From the NCBI RefSeq assembly GCF_015354405.1, contig NZ_JADKYP010000009.1:62001-126000 (forward strand): a DNA stretch of 64,000 bases, written 5' to 3'. Position 1 is the stretch's first letter. Each line of letters opens with the position of its first letter. The notes under the pieces are model-generated. The model was not told where the DNA came from. It saw only the letters and a program-made list of their open reading frames with translations, and made no database searches. The stretch is from Nocardia sp. BSTN01 (GTDB taxonomy: Bacteria; Actinomycetota; Actinomycetes; Mycobacteriales; Mycobacteriaceae). Both the position numbers and the translations under genes were made by a program. Below, in pieces: positions 52,201 to 61,118 of this stretch.

Positions 52201-53184
52201 CTACACTCCCAGCGCCGGGGCGAAGACCGACCACGAGTCGTGCAGATCGTCCTGCCAGTACACCCACGCGTGAGTGCCGTTGCGGTGCACGACAGTCGCC
52301 GGAATGCCCAGGGCGGCAAGGCGACCGGTGAGCTGTCCGGTGCAGGAGTCGACGACGCTCTCCATCACGCCGCCGATCGCGACCCGGTTGGCCAGCGCGC
52401 CCGCGTTGCCGCCGATCGAGGGATCGGCGAGGGTGTCGTGCGCGCCGGGCACCCCGTTACCCGAGGAGATGTAGAGGGCGGTTCCGCGCAGCCGATCGGC
52501 GTTCACCACCGGATCGTGAGCGGCCCAGTCCGGATCACCCGGTCCTCCCCACATATTCCCGGCATTCGCCCCGAAGACGCCGAGCTGCGAATACACGTAC
52601 GCCTGCGGAATCGGGCCGTTGGTCAGCGGACAACCGCTGTAGGCGCCGACCGCCTGGTACAGGCCCGGCGCCCCGATCGCCAGATCCAGTGACGAGGTCG
52701 CCGACATCGAGGTGCCCGCGACGGCATTGCGGCCCGTCATCTGGAACCGCGAGTTGAGCAGCGGCGGCAACTCCTGGGTCAAAAACGTCGTCCACTCGTT
52801 GCGGCCCAGCACCGGATCGTCGGACTTCCAGTCGGTGTAGTAACTGGCCCGCCCGCCCATCGGGACGATCACGTTCACCGGTTTGTCGGCGAAGAATTGC
52901 GCGACGTCGGTGCGGGTGGTCCACGGCCCGCCGTCCTCACCGCCGTCGACGGCGTTGAGCAGATACAGGGCCGGCGCCGCGAAATCCGGATGCGACATCC
53001 ATACGGTGATCTGCTTGTTCATCGCCGCGGAATAGACCACCACCGAATATTGGCGACCGCCCAGCGGATGGACGTCGACGATGGCGGGCCCGCCGGGATC
53101 TGCCGAGGCTACCGCGGGCACAATCGCGGCAATCGAGGCGAAGGCGGCGAACAGGACAGCAAAACAGCGCGGAAGCCGGTGCAT
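52201..53184 (-). CDS. Mycolyltransferase (antigen 85 family)
   Basis: A 327-residue secreted esterase. A Sec signal peptide (MHRLPRCFAVLFAAFAS..., about 1-28, cleavage after ASA). The antigen-85 fold follows: VIVPMGGRASYYTDWKSDD, nucleophile elbow GTSMSAT, SGCPL and HAWVYWQDDL carrying the catalytic His. These enzymes move mycolates between trehalose and arabinogalactan, which supports a mycolic-acid genus. It ends 13 bp from the SnoaL-like gene's stop, in convergent orientation. Confidence 0.91.
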   Translation of the reverse strand: MHRLPRCFAVLFAAFASIAAIVPAVASADPGGPAIVDVHPLGGRQYSVVVYSAAMNKQITVWMSHPDFAAPALYLLNAVDGGEDGGPWTTRTDVAQFFADKPVNVIVPMGGRASYYTDWKSDDPVLGRNEWTTFLTQELPPLLNSRFQMTGRNAVAGTSMSATSSLDLAIGAPGLYQAVGAYSGCPLTNGPIPQAYVYSQLGVFGANAGNMWGGPGDPDWAAHDPVVNADRLRGTALYISSGNGVPGAHDTLADPSIGGNAGALANRVAIGGVMESVVDSCTGQLTGRLAALGIPATVVHRNGTHAWVYWQDDLHDSWSVFAPALGV

Positions 53185-53343
53185 ACGCGGAGTATTCCAC
53201 CCTGTCGCGGTCCCCGCAGTACTCTCGGGAGGCGTGTCCACCGGGAAGCCGGGCCCGCAGGCGGCGGCTGCGGCGAGCCCGGCACCGGCGGCCCGCATCC
53301 TCCGGGCTATCCGTCTGCGCAGCTGCCACGGCCCTGCCACCAC

Positions 53344-53376
53344 GACGTCACCACCGGAACGTCCGGTGGTGACGTC
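53344..53376 (-). terminator. Perfect 15-bp hairpin terminator
   Basis: GACGTCACCACCGGA-ACG-TCCGGTGGTGACGTC, just past the stop of the VOC gene (53389) on its downstream side. It separates that gene from the mycolyltransferase gene. It is GC-rich without a U tract. Confidence 0.7.
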
Positions 53377-53388
53377 CACGGACGTGGC

Positions 53389-53835
53389 TCAGTGCGCGGC
53401 GATGGCGGCGCGGATCGCGGCGATATCGATCTTCGACATGGTCTGCAGCGCGGCGCCGGCCGCGGCCGCGTGCTCGCCGCCCATCAACGCCGGCAGCTCG
53501 GCCGGCACGACCTGCCAGGACAGGCCGTAGCGATCGGTCAGCCAGCCGCACGGCCCCGGCTTGCCACCCGCGGTCAGCGCCGCCCACAGCCGGTCCACCT
53601 CGTCCTGCCCATCGACCACCAGCTGAACGGAGGCGGCATCGGTGAACGGATGGCCGGGTCCGCCGTTCATCAACGTGAGCGCGTGTCCGGCCAGATCGAC
53701 CTGCACGACGAAGGCCGAGCCGTCGGGATTACGAGTGATGCCCGTGATGCGGGCGCCGGGTATGTGCTCGGTGTAGAACCGGGCGGCGTCCTCGGCGGCA
53801 CTGTCGAACCAGAGGAAGGTGCTGATGTCGGTCAT
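53389..53835 (-). CDS. VOC/PhnB-like protein
   Basis: A 148-residue single VOC protein of the PhnB/3-demethylubiquinone-methyltransferase-like group, with FLWFDSAAEDAARFYTEHIPGA, VQVDLAGHALTLMNGGPGHPFTDAASVQLVV and CGWLTDRYGLSWQVVP. These proteins have unknown roles and no methyltransferase activity is implied. ATG 53835 is chosen over an upstream extension. It is downstream of the XRE gene on the same strand. Confidence 0.86.
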   Translation of the reverse strand: MTDISTFLWFDSAAEDAARFYTEHIPGARITGITRNPDGSAFVVQVDLAGHALTLMNGGPGHPFTDAASVQLVVDGQDEVDRLWAALTAGGKPGPCGWLTDRYGLSWQVVPAELPALMGGEHAAAAGAALQTMSKIDIAAIRAAIAAH

Positions 53836-53940
53836 GATCGCTCCTGGGGTGTGTTTCCGACTCGCTGTCACCCCTTGGTCGAGGCCGATCTCGCATATTC
53901 GACACAGTTCGCGAATTTTCTCGGGATTTTTTCGCCGGAC

Positions 53941-54771
53941 CTATTCGGCGGCGAGACGATCCAGTGCCGCCCGGCTCGCGTCGTCGGCGGCGCGGTAGAT
54001 GATCAGCCGCTGATCGGGGTCCTGCAGCGGCATCAGCGCTTCGTAGGCGACGGTGACCGCACCCACCCGCGGATGATGCATCGTCTTGTGCCCGCGGCCT
54101 TGCACGCGCACATCTCTGCGCTCCCACAGTTCGGCGAATTCGGCACTGCCCGTGCGGAATTCGTCGATCAGTTCGGTCAGGACCCGGTCGTCGGGATGGG
54201 CGGCCCAGGCGGCGCGCAGGCCGGCGATCCCCTCCCGCACGGTCCGTTCGCGGTCGGCGTAGAAGTTGCCCATCCCCGGATAGAGCAGGCACAGCCACAT
54301 GGAGTTGCGATGCCTGGGCGGCAGCGTGTCGAAATCCAGCAGCAGGCGCGACATCTCGCGATTCCAGGCCAGGATGTCGTAGCGGTGGTTGAGCACCATC
54401 GCCGGTATCGGCGCCAGATCCGCGACCAGCCGGGCCAGCTCCGGTGAGGCCGTGGTCGCCGGTTTGCCGTCGTCCGGGGGCCGCTGCCGGGCCAGATCGA
54501 ACAGATAGATGCGTTCATCCGGCGCGAGGCGCAGGGCCCGTGCGAGCGCGTCGAGCACCTCCGGCGAGGGCCGCAATCCACGCCCCTGTTCGAGTCGCAC
54601 GATGTAGTCGGTGCTCACGCCGGCCAGCTCGGCGACCTCCTCACGGCGCAGTCCGGGGGTGCGGCGGGACCGGCGGCGCAGCGGCAAACCGAAATCACCC
54701 GGATCCAGTCGTTCGCGCCGGGTGCGCAGAAAGGCCCCCAGTTCCTGTGTCACTTCCACGGTGGCGGTCAT
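53941..54771 (-). CDS. XRE-family regulator with MmyB-like ligand domain
   Basis: A 276-residue regulator: XRE helix-turn-helix (about 35-90, with RTPGLRREEVAELAGVSTDYIVRLEQGRG) and a MmyB-type PAS-like domain (about 105-276: PAMVLNHRYDILAWN, WLCLLYPGMGNFYADRE). The ligand pocket in this group probably binds fatty acid-like molecules. It is divergent from the aldo-keto reductase gene, whose expression it probably controls. Confidence 0.9.
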   Translation of the reverse strand: MTATVEVTQELGAFLRTRRERLDPGDFGLPLRRRSRRTPGLRREEVAELAGVSTDYIVRLEQGRGLRPSPEVLDALARALRLAPDERIYLFDLARQRPPDDGKPATTASPELARLVADLAPIPAMVLNHRYDILAWNREMSRLLLDFDTLPPRHRNSMWLCLLYPGMGNFYADRERTVREGIAGLRAAWAAHPDDRVLTELIDEFRTGSAEFAELWERRDVRVQGRGHKTMHHPRVGAVTVAYEALMPLQDPDQRLIIYRAADDASRAALDRLAAE

Positions 54772-54889
54772 CGCTGTCGATCCTACGACGAGGCTGGTAC
54801 CGGCGATCCCAGGAAAAACCTTCCCTTACCGCGTGCGTCCCGGCCGCGCAGACTTGCCGTCGAGAATCGAATCCACACAGGAGGAAGAT

Positions 54890-55954
54890 ATGGCGCTCAC
54901 TCTCGACACCTATCGGCTGCTCGGCCGGTCCGGACTGCGGGTCTCACCGCTCGCACTGGGCACCATGACCTTCGGCACCGACTGGGGCTGGGGCGCCGAA
55001 CGGGACGAGGCGCGCAAACTGTTCGACGACTACGTCTCGCGCGGTGGCAATTTCATCGACACCGCCAGCGTCTACACCAACGGCAGTTCCGAGCGGCTGC
55101 TCGGCGAATTCACCCGCGACAATCGCGAAAGCCTGGTGCTGGCAACGAAGTACACGATGTTGCGGCGGCCCGGTGACCCGAATTCCGGCGGCAACAACCG
55201 CAAGTCGATGTTCGCTTCGGTGGAGGCCAGCCTGCGCAACCTGAACACCGATTACATCGATCTGCTGTATCTGCACGCCTGGGACTTCACCACGCCGGTC
55301 GAGGAGGTGCTGCGCGGCATGGACGATCTGGTCCGGCAGGGCAAGGTGCTCTACGTCGCCATCTCCGACACCCCGGCCTGGCAGGTGGCGCGCATGCAGA
55401 CCATCGCCGACCTGCGCGGTTGGTCCCCGCTGGTGGCGCTGCAGGTGGAATACAGCCTGATCGAACGCACCGTGGAACACGACCTGTTCCCGATGGCGCG
55501 GGAACTCGGGCTCGGCGTGATTCCGTGGTCGCCGCTCGGCAGCGGCGTGCTGACCGGCAAATACACCACCGCCGATCTGGACGCCTCGGCCGCGGGATCG
55601 CCGGAGGGCAGTCGTAAGAACGTCGCGCTGGCCAACGGTTCGCTGACCGAACGGGGCCTCGCGATCGCCGAGGTGGTGAAGGAGGTCGCGGCGGAACTGG
55701 ACCGGACACCGGCCCAGACCGCACTCGCGTGGACGCTGCGGAATCCGGCGGTGACCGCTCCCATCATCGGCGCCCGCACCCCGGCTCAGCTCGCCGACAA
55801 CCTGGGCGCCCTGGATGTGGAATTCGATGCGGCGCAATTGGATCGGCTGGACGCGGCCAGTGCCGTCGAACCCGGATTCCCGCACAATATGCTCGCTCGC
55901 GAGCTGACCGATACGGTGATCAACGGGGACCTGACGGTCGTCCCGCGATCCTGA
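54890..55954 (+). CDS. Aldo-keto reductase
   Basis: A 354-residue AKR barrel: LGTMTFGTDWGWG, GGNFIDTASVYTNGSSERLLGEF (with the catalytic Asp and Tyr), VLATKYTM, GVIPWSPLGSGVLTGKY and APIIGARTPAQLADNLGAL (NADPH site). It reduces aldehydes or ketones, substrate unknown. ATG 54890 has an AGGAGGAAGAT ribosome site. The XRE/MmyB gene is divergent from it across a 118-bp spacer. A 9-bp-arm terminator follows. Confidence 0.93.
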   Translation: MALTLDTYRLLGRSGLRVSPLALGTMTFGTDWGWGAERDEARKLFDDYVSRGGNFIDTASVYTNGSSERLLGEFTRDNRESLVLATKYTMLRRPGDPNSGGNNRKSMFASVEASLRNLNTDYIDLLYLHAWDFTTPVEEVLRGMDDLVRQGKVLYVAISDTPAWQVARMQTIADLRGWSPLVALQVEYSLIERTVEHDLFPMARELGLGVIPWSPLGSGVLTGKYTTADLDASAAGSPEGSRKNVALANGSLTERGLAIAEVVKEVAAELDRTPAQTALAWTLRNPAVTAPIIGARTPAQLADNLGALDVEFDAAQLDRLDAASAVEPGFPHNMLARELTDTVINGDLTVVPRS

Positions 55955-55976
55955 ACGACTCGGACGACGCGCCCCT

Positions 55977-56000
55977 GCGACCGGTCACCACACCGGTCGC
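55977..56000 (+). terminator. Hairpin terminator after aldo-keto reductase gene
   Basis: GCGACCGGT-CACCAC-ACCGGTCGC, 9-bp perfect arms, 22 bp after the stop. Convergent with the sirohydrochlorin chelatase gene at 56152. Confidence 0.65.
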
Positions 56001-56151
56001 TCGGACGCCTCGTCGAGTACGCGGCGGAACTCACCGGTCTACGCCGACAGCAGCTTCTTCACCCTCGGCAGCGACGGCATCACCGCAGATCGCGGCACCG
56101 GGCGTATGCGAACCCGCATGGCTGCTGCGGACCCCTCGAGCTTCGGACGAA

Positions 56152-56868
56152 TCAGGCTGCGGTGGTCAGGAATTCGGCTGCCGCACTGCGATAGCGGTCG
56201 GCCAGCAGGCGCACCACCGCCGTATGCACGCCGAGCGGTTCGGCGACTCCGTCTGCGCCCGACTCGTGCAGGCGCTGGTGGAACAGCCCTCGCGCCAGCA
56301 GGTAGGAGCCGACGAACACCCGCTCGGCACCGGATTCGCGCAGGGCCGCAACGACATCCGGCACCCGCGGCTCGCCGGTGGCGATATATGCCGTGCGGAC
56401 CGTGACCCCCAGCTCCTCCGCCAGCATGGCGGTCGCCCGCCGGACATCGTGGCGCGCACGGGCGTCGGAGGATCCGGCCGCCGCGAAGACCACCGCGTCG
56501 CCGGGACGCATCCCGGCCTCGTGCAACCGCATCCGCATCACCCGGGCCAGCATCGGGTCCGGGCCCATCGCGGGAGTCACCACCACATCCGAATGCCCAC
56601 TGTCGCGGACTTCGCGCGGGACATCCTGGTAGACGTGGTAACCGGAGGCCAGGAAGGCCGGAACCACCACGGCCGGAACACCGTTCAGCTCGCGCAGCAC
56701 CTCGGCGGGCGTCGGGCCGAGCACGTCGACGAAGGCGGTTCGTACCGGCGCTTCCGCGCCGGTACGTCCCATCTCCGCACGTACCGCATCGGCCAATGCG
56801 GCAATCATCCGCACACCTTCGGCACTCCGGGTGCCGTGCGCCACCAGCACCAGCGCGGGGGCGCTCAC
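56152..56868 (-). CDS. Sirohydrochlorin chelatase-like protein (CbiX/SirB family)
   Basis: A 238-residue two-lobe chelatase: LVAHGTRS with an early metal-binding His, PAFLASGYHVYQDVP with the second His, and a repeated VFVGSYLLARGLFHQRL half. It inserts Fe2+ or Co2+ into sirohydrochlorin, here probably Fe for the siroheme of NirB. GTG 56868 overlaps the nnaR stop (GTGA), so it is coupled. It is the last gene of the nirBD operon. Confidence 0.88.
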   Translation of the reverse strand: MSAPALVLVAHGTRSAEGVRMIAALADAVRAEMGRTGAEAPVRTAFVDVLGPTPAEVLRELNGVPAVVVPAFLASGYHVYQDVPREVRDSGHSDVVVTPAMGPDPMLARVMRMRLHEAGMRPGDAVVFAAAGSSDARARHDVRRATAMLAEELGVTVRTAYIATGEPRVPDVVAALRESGAERVFVGSYLLARGLFHQRLHESGADGVAEPLGVHTAVVRLLADRYRSAAAEFLTTAA

Positions 56869-58091
56869 CAGACCCCTGCCATGGGCGCGGGTCGCTGTGG
56901 CCGCAGCGACGGGGCGTACCCGCCCGGCGGGCGGGTGTTGTTGTCCACGCATTCGGCGGGGTCGAGAGCGAGCCGATAGCCGCGCTTGACCACCGTCTGA
57001 ATCGCCTTCGGTGTACCGAGACCCGCACGCAGCCGGGCGATTCCGGTCTCCACGGCATGGGTGTCGTCACCACCGCCGGGCAGCGCCGCGAGCAGATCCT
57101 CCCGGGACACCACCCGGCCGGGCTGACGGGCCAGCGCCCGCATCAACGCCATCGGCGCGGGAGCGAGCTGACGCACCGAACCGTCCACCACGACACAGCC
57201 GCCGCGGACGCTCAATTCGTGCCCGGCGGCGTGAATCCGGTTGGCGCGGCGGGGAAGTTCCTCGGCGACGTGGCGGGCCAGCGCCCCGAGTCGCGCGCGG
57301 CCCGGCATGGACGTCGGCACCCCGAGTTCCTCCAGCGGCGCGGCGGTGATCGGGCCGACGCACGCCGGCAGCACCCGGGAACGCATCGCCTGCAGGACGC
57401 CCTCGAGCAGCCCGGTTTCCTTCGCCCGCATCAACATCGAGGCCACCGCGGGTGCGCTGGTGAACGTGACACAGTCCAGCGCGGAGGTGACCACGCCCTC
57501 GATCAGGCGGTCCATCGGCACACGATCGTCCGGTGGCACCCAGCGGTACACCGGCACCGGCACGACATCGGCGCCGGCGCAGCGCAACACCTCGCAGAAG
57601 TCGGGTACCGGCTCCCATTCGGTGGTCGCACCGTGCAATTGCACCGCGATGCGCACACCTTCGACACCCGCCGCCAGCAGGTGATCGAGCACCTCGGCGG
57701 ACGATTCGGAGGCCGGCGACCATTCCTCGCGTAGTTCGGCGGCCCGGATAGCGCCCTTGGCCTTGGGGCCACGGGCCAGCATACGCGTGGCAGCCAACGT
57801 GTCCCGGAGGTTTTCGGCCAAGCCCCACCCCTCGGCCGCTTCCATCCAGCCGCGGAAGCCGATGCCGGTGGTGGCGACGGCGATCTGCGGCGGATCGGCG
57901 ACCAACTGCCGCGTCACCCGCTCCAGCTCGGTGTCATCGGACAGGGGGATGATGCGAATCGCCGGGGCGGAAACGATATTCGCGCCTCGGCGACTCAACA
58001 GCGTGGCCAGTTCGTCGGCCCGGCGGGCGGCTGTCACACCGATGGTGAAGCCGTCCAAAGGTTTCAATTCGGTGGGTCGCGCTTCGTTCAC
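56865..58091 (-). CDS. nnaR: NnaR-type regulator: HemD-like domain fused to OmpR winged helix
   Basis: A 408-residue protein. Residues about 10-270 have a uroporphyrinogen-III-synthase-like bilobal fold (IGVTAARRADELATLLSRRGA ... DCVTFTSAPAVASML). Residues about 290-380 are an OmpR-type winged helix (ALMRALARQPGRVVSREDLLAALPG, VETGIARLRAGLG, QTVVKRGYRLAL). In Streptomyces and Mycobacterium NnaR has this arrangement and works with GlnR to activate nitrate/nitrite genes, so it is probably the operon's own regulator and not a heme enzyme. ATG 58091 overlaps the nirD stop (ATGA). Confidence 0.87.
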   Translation of the reverse strand: MNEARPTELKPLDGFTIGVTAARRADELATLLSRRGANIVSAPAIRIIPLSDDTELERVTRQLVADPPQIAVATTGIGFRGWMEAAEGWGLAENLRDTLAATRMLARGPKAKGAIRAAELREEWSPASESSAEVLDHLLAAGVEGVRIAVQLHGATTEWEPVPDFCEVLRCAGADVVPVPVYRWVPPDDRVPMDRLIEGVVTSALDCVTFTSAPAVASMLMRAKETGLLEGVLQAMRSRVLPACVGPITAAPLEELGVPTSMPGRARLGALARHVAEELPRRANRIHAAGHELSVRGGCVVVDGSVRQLAPAPMALMRALARQPGRVVSREDLLAALPGGGDDTHAVETGIARLRAGLGTPKAIQTVVKRGYRLALDPAECVDNNTRPPGGYAPSLRPQRPAPMAGVW

Positions 58092-58480
58092 GGCGTACCG
58101 CCGTATTGGACCGGTTCGTTGGTCACCGCGACGACCCCGTCGACGACGCGCACGCCGTAGACGGGCAGTGCGACCGAGTCGTCGTCCAGGCAGCGGCCGT
58201 CCAGCAGCGAGAACGACTGCTTCAGCAGCGGCGAGGCGACGACCGGCACACCGGCGCGGTCGCCGACGATGCCGCGCGACATGACCGCCGCCCGCCCGAA
58301 CGGATCGATATTGCCGACGGCGTAGAGCGTGCCGTCGGGCAGCAGGAAGAGCGCGGCCTGCCGTCCGCCCCTGAGCAGTACCGCCACGCCGCGGCCGGGA
58401 ATCAGATAATCGAGCCGGCAGGCCGAGGTCCAGCCGGTGGTGGTTGCCGGTGCGAAGCCGGGTGTGTCGATAACGGTCAT
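58088..58480 (-). CDS. nirD: NirD, nitrite reductase small subunit
   Basis: A 130-residue Rieske-fold subunit (VLLRGGRQAALFLLPDGTLYAVGNIDPFGRAAVMSRGIVG). As usual for NirD, the Rieske Cys/His ligands are absent. It supports NirB in reducing nitrite to ammonium with NAD(P)H. ATG 58480 has a GGAGGAGA site. The stop is coupled to nnaR. Confidence 0.93.
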   Translation of the reverse strand: MTVIDTPGFAPATTTGWTSACRLDYLIPGRGVAVLLRGGRQAALFLLPDGTLYAVGNIDPFGRAAVMSRGIVGDRAGVPVVASPLLKQSFSLLDGRCLDDDSVALPVYGVRVVDGVVAVTNEPVQYGGTP

Positions 58481-58545
58481 CGGTAATCTCCTCCGAACGC
58501 CTTACCTAATAAGTACCGGCGTCCTGTTTCCGCACGATTACGTGG

Positions 58546-61092
58546 CTATTTCCCGGGCGTGGCAATCGCGGTCGGCACATCGGGCAGGCCGAGCAGAACC
58601 GGCGTCTTGCGCTCCCCGCTCTCGTCGAAGGCGATCGTCGGATCGGCCTCCTCCGGCGCGTTGACGAAGGTGACGAAGCGCGAAAGCTTCGCGGGATCCT
58701 CCAGCACCGCGGCCCATTCGTCCTTGTAGCCGGCGACGTGGCGGGCCATGCTCTCCTCCAGATCGGCGGCGATGCCGAGGGAGTCCTCGCAGACGACCTG
58801 CTTGAGGTGCTCGATACCACCCTCGAGCGCTTCCTGCCACGGCGCGGTGCGCTGCAGCCGGTCGGCGGTGCGGATGTAGAACATCAGGTAGCGGTCGATG
58901 TAGCGGATCAACGTCTCGTCGTCGAGGTCACCGGCCAGCAGCACCGCATGCTTCGGGCTGAGGCCGCCGTTGCCGCCGACATAGAGGTTCCAGCCGTTCT
59001 CGGTGGCGATGACGCCGACGTCCTTACCGCGCGCCTCGGCGCATTCGCGGGCACAGCCCGAGACACCGATCTTCAGCTTGTGCGGCGAGCGCAGGCCGCG
59101 GTAGCGCTTCTCCAGCAGCACCGCCATGCCGACCGAATCCTGCTGGCCGTAGCGGCACCAGGTGGAGCCCACGCAGCTCTTCACGGTGCGCAGCGATTTG
59201 CCGTAGGCGTGACCGGATTCCATCCCCTTGTCGACAAGTCGCTGCCAGATCAGCGGCAACTGCTCGACCCGCGCGCCGAACAGGTCGATGCGCTGACCGC
59301 CGGTGACCTTCACATAGAGGCCGAAATCCTTGGCGATCTGACCGATTTCGATCAGCTGTTCGGGCGTCACCTCGCCGCCCGGCATTCGCGGCACCACCGA
59401 ATAGGTGCCGTTCTTCTGCAGATTGGCCAGGAAGTGATCGTTGGTGTCCTGCAGTGCGGACTGCTCACCGTCGAGGATGTGGTCGCTCGAGGTCGAGGCG
59501 AGGATGGAGGCGACGGTCGGCTTGCAGATATCGCAACCGAGTCCGGTGCCGTGTTTGGCGATCAGTTCCGTGAAGGTGCGAATTCCGGTGACCTGCACGA
59601 TCTCGAACAATTCGGACCGGGACTGGGTGAAGTGCTCGCACAGCGCCTTCGACATCTCCACGCCGGACTGCTCGAGCAGCTTCTTGATCATGGGAACACA
59701 ACCGCCGCACGAGGTTCCGGCGGAGGTGCAGCTCTTGACGCCGGCGATATCGCAGGCGCCCTCCGCGATGGCACCGCAGATCGCACCCTTGCTCACGTTG
59801 TTGCAGGAGCAGATCTGCGCCTCGTCGGGCAGGGCGTCCGCACCCAGTTCGGCGCCCGCGGGCGAGATCAGCGCGGCCGGTTCGGCGGGCAGTTCGCTGC
59901 CGACCAGCGGGCGCAGCGCAGCGTACTGCGAGGCGTCGCCGACCAGGATGCCGCCCAGCAGCGTCTTCGCGTCGTCGGAGATCACCAGCTTGGCGTAGGT
60001 GCCCTTGGCGGCGTCGTGCAGGACTACCGACAGCGCGCCCTCGGTGGTGGCATGGGCGTCGCCGAAGCTGGCCACGTCCACACCGAGCAGTTTCAGCTTG
60101 GTCGACAGGTCGGCGCCCGGGAATTCGCCGGCGCCGCCGACCAGCCGGTCCGCGACGATCTCGGCGGTGGTGTAGCCGGGGGCGACCAGGCCGTAGCAGG
60201 TGCCCTCCACGGCCGCGACCTCACCGACGGCGTAGATGTGCGGATCGGAGGTGACCATGCCGAGGTCGGTGAGCGCACCACCGCGCGGCCCGATCTCGAG
60301 TCCGGCGTCGCGGGCGATCTGATCGCGCGGGCGTACACCGGCGGAGAACACCACCAGCGAGGCATCGATCACCGACTCGTCGGACAGCGAAACCCGCAGA
60401 CCCGCACCGTCTTCGGCGGGCTCGATGGCCGAGGTGCCGACACCGGTGTGCACGTGCAGGCCCAGATCGGTGACCAGCTTCTCCAGGATCGCGCCGCCAC
60501 CCTCGTCGACCTGTACCGGCATCAGCCGCGGCGCGAACTCGACGACATGCGGCGTCATTCCCAGGAGCCGCAGGGCATTCGCCGCTTCCAGACCGAGGAG
60601 TCCACCGCCGACGACCACACCGACCGCACCGGGACCCGCCTTCTGCGCGGCGGCCCGGATGCCGTCGAGGTCCTCGAGGGTGCGGTAGACGAAGCATTCC
60701 GGACGGTCGTGGCCCGGCACCGGCGGCACGAAGGCATACGATCCGGTCGCGAGAACCAGTGCGTCGTAACCGATCACGTCGCCGGAGGAGGTGGTCACCT
60801 TGCGGGCGGCGCGGTCGATCTCGTCGGCGCGCACGCCGAGGCGCAGATCCACCAGCGCGTCACCGGCGTACTCGTTACCGGGCAGGGCGAGCGCGCTCTT
60901 GTCCCAGGCGCCGACGTAGGACGACAGGCCGACGCGGTCGTAGGCGGCCTGGTCCTCTTCGCTCAGCACGACGACCTGCCATTGCCCGGCCTCGTCGCGG
61001 GAGCGCAGCGCCTCCACGAACCGGTGCCCGACCATGCCGTGGCCGACGACCACCACGGTCTTGCGCTGCGTGGGTTCGACTGTCGTGTTCAT
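58546..61092 (-). CDS. nirB: NirB, nitrite reductase large subunit
   Basis: An 848-residue assimilatory-type nitrite reductase. Domains: FAD/NAD(P)H reductase (about 1-300, VVVGHGMVGHRF and GVVVGGGLLGLEAA); BFD-like [2Fe-2S] (about 425-480: CSCNNVSKGAICGA and CGGCVP); then two ferredoxin-like half-domains around the siroheme/[4Fe-4S] site (about 560-800), with Cys in SCVGSTWC and SGCAREC. It reduces nitrite to ammonium. The start ATG 61092 is 26 bp after narK stop, with an AGGACAG site. nirD follows after 65 bp. Confidence 0.95.
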   Translation of the reverse strand: MNTTVEPTQRKTVVVVGHGMVGHRFVEALRSRDEAGQWQVVVLSEEDQAAYDRVGLSSYVGAWDKSALALPGNEYAGDALVDLRLGVRADEIDRAARKVTTSSGDVIGYDALVLATGSYAFVPPVPGHDRPECFVYRTLEDLDGIRAAAQKAGPGAVGVVVGGGLLGLEAANALRLLGMTPHVVEFAPRLMPVQVDEGGGAILEKLVTDLGLHVHTGVGTSAIEPAEDGAGLRVSLSDESVIDASLVVFSAGVRPRDQIARDAGLEIGPRGGALTDLGMVTSDPHIYAVGEVAAVEGTCYGLVAPGYTTAEIVADRLVGGAGEFPGADLSTKLKLLGVDVASFGDAHATTEGALSVVLHDAAKGTYAKLVISDDAKTLLGGILVGDASQYAALRPLVGSELPAEPAALISPAGAELGADALPDEAQICSCNNVSKGAICGAIAEGACDIAGVKSCTSAGTSCGGCVPMIKKLLEQSGVEMSKALCEHFTQSRSELFEIVQVTGIRTFTELIAKHGTGLGCDICKPTVASILASTSSDHILDGEQSALQDTNDHFLANLQKNGTYSVVPRMPGGEVTPEQLIEIGQIAKDFGLYVKVTGGQRIDLFGARVEQLPLIWQRLVDKGMESGHAYGKSLRTVKSCVGSTWCRYGQQDSVGMAVLLEKRYRGLRSPHKLKIGVSGCARECAEARGKDVGVIATENGWNLYVGGNGGLSPKHAVLLAGDLDDETLIRYIDRYLMFYIRTADRLQRTAPWQEALEGGIEHLKQVVCEDSLGIAADLEESMARHVAGYKDEWAAVLEDPAKLSRFVTFVNAPEEADPTIAFDESGERKTPVLLGLPDVPTAIATPGK

Positions 61093-61118
61093 GACTGTCC
61101 TCCGATGCTTTCCGATGG

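Noticed and set aside
56865-58091. Uroporphyrinogen-III synthase enzyme (HemD)
   Set aside because: The C-terminal OmpR winged helix and position in the nirBD operon fit the NnaR regulator better.
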